17,683 bases of DNA from RGIG3009 sp964433065 (lineage in GTDB: Bacteria; Bacillota; Clostridia; Oscillospirales; Acutalibacteraceae). A program made the translations under genes and the position numbers. The notes under the pieces were generated by a model. That model was given only the letters and a program-made list of their open reading frames with translations. It did no database searches and had not been told where the DNA came from. Shown here piece by piece: positions 15,377 through 17,683 of this stretch. The stretch is from assembly GCA_964433065.1 (NCBI GenBank), contig CAYSPZ010000036.1, positions 1 through 17,683 of the forward strand, given 5' to 3'. The stretch's first letter is position 1. Each line of letters begins with the position of its first letter.

Positions 15377-16279
15377 TTACATTAACAGTGAGATCAGCAA
15401 CATTTCCCGTGCACGGTTATATACCTCGTCAAACGAGGTGAGCGGTAACGGGTTGCGACCTTTCCCCAGTTCAATGGTAAACCCGCATCGTCCCGTATGG
15501 TCTATAAACCAATCTTTAAATCCGCCGTGAGATGCCAACCCCTGCGGTTCGGCGACGGTGTACCCCGAAGCCGATGCCATCACCATTGCCATCAGACGTG
15601 CGCTCGGCGGGGTACGGTCACCGTACGACCAGTAGATCTCCTCCCCCTGCGAGTGCAGTGCCACCACGTGACGGAACGGTACTCGTTCGCACAGTGAAAC
15701 CAACGCTTTGGTTTCGGGTTCGCTCTCGGGCGCAGGACCGCTCCATTGACGGGCGCAGGGACCGGCGATCCCTTGCGCGCATTCTTGTTGTTGCAATTGT
15801 GCGAAACCTGCGTTAAAATTATGGTTAAGGTCTACACCGTGTGCGTTTGCTTGCCACTGCCCGTGTTCATCGCCGCCGAGCGATTGAATGGTGGGGGCAT
15901 ATTCCCCCGCACTGGCACTGCCGTGCAAGGCGATGTTCACCCCGTCGGGGTTGACGAGCGGGATAAACACGATGCTTCTGCCGCGCAACGCGCGGTGCAT
16001 ATCAAACCCTGACAGTTCGCGGTATCCTTCCAGCGCGTCGGCGATCTCTTCGCACAGGCGCAAGCAAACAAGGGACGTCAACCATTCCTGACCGTGGAAT
16101 GCCGCCGCCATCAGTACCCGTTCTTTCCCACAGCCCATCGTGATCCCCCACAAACTGCGACCGAGCACACTTCTGCCGATCGGTGCCGCCGCTAAAAAAC
16201 GGTACCGCGCACATAACGCGCCGACCATACCGCTTACCGCGCCGTAGTCGGCTGGTTGCGGCCGTACGATCCCGCTCAA
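15377..16279 (-). CDS. M14-family zinc metallopeptidase (carboxypeptidase-like)
   Basis: 300 residues with the M14 zinc site HGQEW (His62, Glu65), third ligand His209 in VALHSQGEE, and catalytic Glu270 in FTIELGKG. NPDGVNIAL and GVDLNHNF are also family signatures; the latter has His where carboxypeptidases usually have Arg (DLNRNF), the residue that binds a free C-terminal carboxylate. That favours an endopeptidase or murein-peptide type such as gamma-D-glutamyl-diaminopimelate peptidase (inference). No signal peptide or membrane segment is seen, so it may act in the cytoplasm, for example in cell-wall peptide recycling. The start is TTG at 16279, with GGGGGG seven bases upstream; no better start was found. 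It is divergent from the Nudix gene. No terminator is seen before the ATPase promoter. Confidence 0.88.
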   Translation of the reverse strand: MSGIVRPQPADYGAVSGMVGALCARYRFLAAAPIGRSVLGRSLWGITMGCGKERVLMAAAFHGQEWLTSLVCLRLCEEIADALEGYRELSGFDMHRALRGRSIVFIPLVNPDGVNIALHGSASAGEYAPTIQSLGGDEHGQWQANAHGVDLNHNFNAGFAQLQQQECAQGIAGPCARQWSGPAPESEPETKALVSLCERVPFRHVVALHSQGEEIYWSYGDRTPPSARLMAMVMASASGYTVAEPQGLASHGGFKDWFIDHTGRCGFTIELGKGRNPLPLTSFDEVYNRAREMLLISLLM

Positions 16280-16303
16280 TGGGTATCCCCCCTTTGCACT
16301 CTG

Positions 16304-16309
16304 TATAAT
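16304..16309 (+). promoter_or_regulatory. -10 element of the Nudix gene promoter
   Basis: TATAAT on the plus strand, 29 bp before the start codon. No good -35 at 16-18 bp, so the promoter is weak or activator-dependent. Confidence 0.45.
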
Positions 16310-16337
16310 TCAATCTTATGTTTAAGGAGTACCGATT

Positions 16338-16892
16338 ATGAATCTCACCGAAACGACCCTGTCATCCGAAACCCTTTACGACGGAAAGATCATTCGCGTT
16401 CGTCTGGACGATGCGCAGTTGCCGAACGGCGCAAGCACGAAACGCGAGGTGGTGGAGCATCCCGGCGGTGTATGTGTCGCGGCGCTCACCGATAACGAGG
16501 AGTTATTATTCGTCCGTCAGTTCCGTTATCCGTACAAGGAGATCGTATGGGAACTGCCTGCGGGAAAACGCGACCGTAACGGAGAGACCCCGCTCGAATG
16601 CGGGAAACGGGAGTTGCACGAGGAAACGGGTGCGGTCGCCGAACAGTACCGTTCACTCGGGGTGTTGTATCCCACACCCGGTTACTGCGACGAGGTCATC
16701 CACCTGTTTTTGGCGCAAGGGTTGTCGTTTGAAGATGCCGACCCCGACGAAGACGAGTTCGTGGAGGTGGAACGGGTACCGCTGAAAGAGGCGGTCGAAC
16801 GTGTATTGCGCGGTGAGTTACCGGATGCGAAAACGCAGGTTGCCGTTTTAAAAACCTATTTTCTGTTGCACGGCGACACGTTTCTTGCGTAA
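16338..16892 (+). CDS. Nudix hydrolase, ADP-ribose pyrophosphatase type
   Basis: 184 residues, matching NudF-like ADP-ribose pyrophosphatases in length and layout: an N-terminal beta-rich segment (YDGKIIRVRLDDAQLPNG), VRQFRYPYKEIVWELPAGK, then the Nudix box ending in ECGKRELHEETGA. The catalytic core of the box (E-x7-RELHEETG) is intact, but the invariant Gly is six rather than five residues before the first Glu. YPTPGYCDEVIHLFLA after the box is typical of ADP-ribose enzymes. The predicted reaction is ADP-ribose to AMP and ribose 5-phosphate in the cytoplasm. The start ATG at 16338 has AAGGAG upstream. No convincing terminator follows in the 200-bp gap to the next gene. Confidence 0.9.
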   Translation: MNLTETTLSSETLYDGKIIRVRLDDAQLPNGASTKREVVEHPGGVCVAALTDNEELLFVRQFRYPYKEIVWELPAGKRDRNGETPLECGKRELHEETGAVAEQYRSLGVLYPTPGYCDEVIHLFLAQGLSFEDADPDEDEFVEVERVPLKEAVERVLRGELPDAKTQVAVLKTYFLLHGDTFLA

Positions 16893-17003
16893 TTGTGCTG
16901 TTGTCTGCCCCGTTTTTACCGAAAAATGTGTGAATTTTGAATAATATTTGACCATATATGCAAAAAAATCAAAAAAATGCTTTTCTTTCGGAAAAGTTTC
17001 TGT

Positions 17004-17009
17004 TATAAT
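17004..17009 (+). promoter_or_regulatory. Extended -10 promoter of pyruvate, phosphate dikinase gene
   Basis: TGTTATAAT is an extended -10 (TGN-TATAAT). The -35 position (TTTTCT) is poor, as is usual with extended -10 promoters. It leaves a leader of about 80 bases before the start codon. Confidence 0.6.
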
Positions 17010-17022
17010 ATTTAAGCCTATT

Positions 17023-17034
17023 TGACAAGTGTCA
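17023..17034. promoter_or_regulatory. Small inverted repeat, possible operator
   Basis: TGACA-AG-TGTCA is a perfect 5-bp palindrome about 14 bp downstream of the -10, just past the expected transcript start, where a repressor site would lie. It could be chance. Confidence 0.3.
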
Positions 17035-17095
17035 TTTAGATACCTTAATTGTGTTTGTCCAAAGAAATCAAAATATGTAGGAGGTTGACTGAGAA

Positions 17096-17683
17096 ATGAG
17101 TCACAAGTATGTCTATTTGTTCAGCGAAGGTAACGCCTCGATGCGCGAACTGCTGGGCGGTAAAGGTGCGAACTTGGCGGAAATGACCGGTTTGGGTCTT
17201 CCCGTACCGCAAGGTTTCACCATTTCCACCGAAGCGTGCACGCAGTACTACGAGGACGGTCGCCGCATCAACGATGAGATCCAGGCACAGATCATGGAAT
17301 ACATCGTTAAGATGGAAGGCGTGACCGGTAAAAAATTCGGTGACAAAGAAAATCCGTTGTTGGTTTCGGTGCGTTCCGGCGCCCGTGCTTCCATGCCCGG
17401 TATGATGGATACCATCCTCAACCTGGGTCTGAACGAAGATGTTGTCGAAACCATGTCCGCGAAATCGGGTAACCCCCGTTGGGCGTGGGACTGCTATCGC
17501 CGTTTCATTCAAATGTACTCCGACGTTGTTATGGAAGTCGGTAAGAAGTACTTTGAAGAACTCATCGACAAGATGAAAGAAGAAAAAGGCGTTACTCAGG
17601 ACGTTGAGCTTACAGCAGAAGATCTTGCTGTTCTTGCTGATCAGTTCAAAGCTGAATACAAATCTAAAATCGGTGAAGATTTC
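17096..17683 (+). CDS. ppdK: Pyruvate, phosphate dikinase, N-terminal part (cut by the window end)
   Basis: 196 codons are present of a protein usually near 880 residues. The N-terminus (YVYLFSEGNASMRELLGG, then KGANLAEMT and LPVPQGFTISTEAC) and VSVRSGARASMPGMMDTILN are the nucleotide-binding (ATP-grasp) signatures of this enzyme. It interconverts pyruvate, ATP and phosphate with PEP, AMP and pyrophosphate, and in anaerobes can serve glycolysis with pyrophosphate or gluconeogenesis. AGGAGG lies 11 bases before the ATG, a slightly long spacing. The phosphohistidine and PEP-binding domains lie outside the window. Confidence 0.96.
   Translation, partial: MSHKYVYLFSEGNASMRELLGGKGANLAEMTGLGLPVPQGFTISTEACTQYYEDGRRINDEIQAQIMEYIVKMEGVTGKKFGDKENPLLVSVRSGARASMPGMMDTILNLGLNEDVVETMSAKSGNPRWAWDCYRRFIQMYSDVVMEVGKKYFEELIDKMKEEKGVTQDVELTAEDLAVLADQFKAEYKSKIGEDF

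Noticed and set aside
17022..17050. TTGACA-17-TTAATT as the main promoter of the dikinase gene
   Set aside because: The -10 matches poorly; the extended TGTTATAAT at 17001-17009 is the better candidate.

Overview
The window reads as chromosome of an anaerobic, gut-type Clostridia bacterium (Oscillospirales/Ruminococcaceae-like; this placement is an inference). Supporting signs are T-box leaders, strong sigma-A type promoters (TTGACA-17-TATAAT), AGGAGG ribosome binding sites, intrinsic terminators with U-tracts, a Bacillus-type PHO box and a pyruvate, phosphate dikinase. Most genes lie on the minus strand. No mobile element, rRNA, tRNA or CRISPR array was found.

Region 1 (1-4964, minus) is the most interesting part. 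Two tandem paralogues each fuse an XRE-type helix-turn-helix, a cupin domain and a medium-chain-type acyl-CoA synthetase. The left copy runs off the window edge. Each copy has its own strong promoter and T-box riboswitch ending in an intrinsic terminator. By aligning the GAAG/CTTC helix below the specifier loop, I read the specifiers as GUA (Val) for the left copy and AUC (Ile) for the right copy. Uncharged branched-chain tRNAs would therefore induce acyl-CoA synthetases. The simplest model is salvage of branched short-chain acids (isobutyrate, 2-methylbutyrate) to acyl-CoAs, followed by reductive carboxylation to the Val and Ile 2-oxoacids.

Region 2 (4965-8304) is sulfur amino acid synthesis. 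A minus-strand metY-metA operon (O-acetylhomoserine sulfhydrylase and homoserine O-acyltransferase with Glu111, which predicts acetyl-CoA use) is divergent from a plus-strand cysteine synthase gene. A TspO/MBR membrane protein gene follows (8350-8820).

Region 3 (8862-12420, minus) is a phosphate uptake operon: a Na/Pi cotransporter with a C-terminal PhoU domain, a PiT permease and a DUF47 PhoU-like protein. Upstream are paired TTAACA direct repeats at 11-bp spacing, a likely PhoP box.

Region 4 (12441-15356, minus) is a P2A-type Ca2+/Mn2+ ATPase behind a leader that looks like a yybP-ykoY (Mn2+) riboswitch with a terminator.

Region 5 (15377-17683) holds an M14-family metallopeptidase (minus), divergent from a Nudix ADP-ribose pyrophosphatase (plus), and then the start of pyruvate, phosphate dikinase (plus, cut by the window end).
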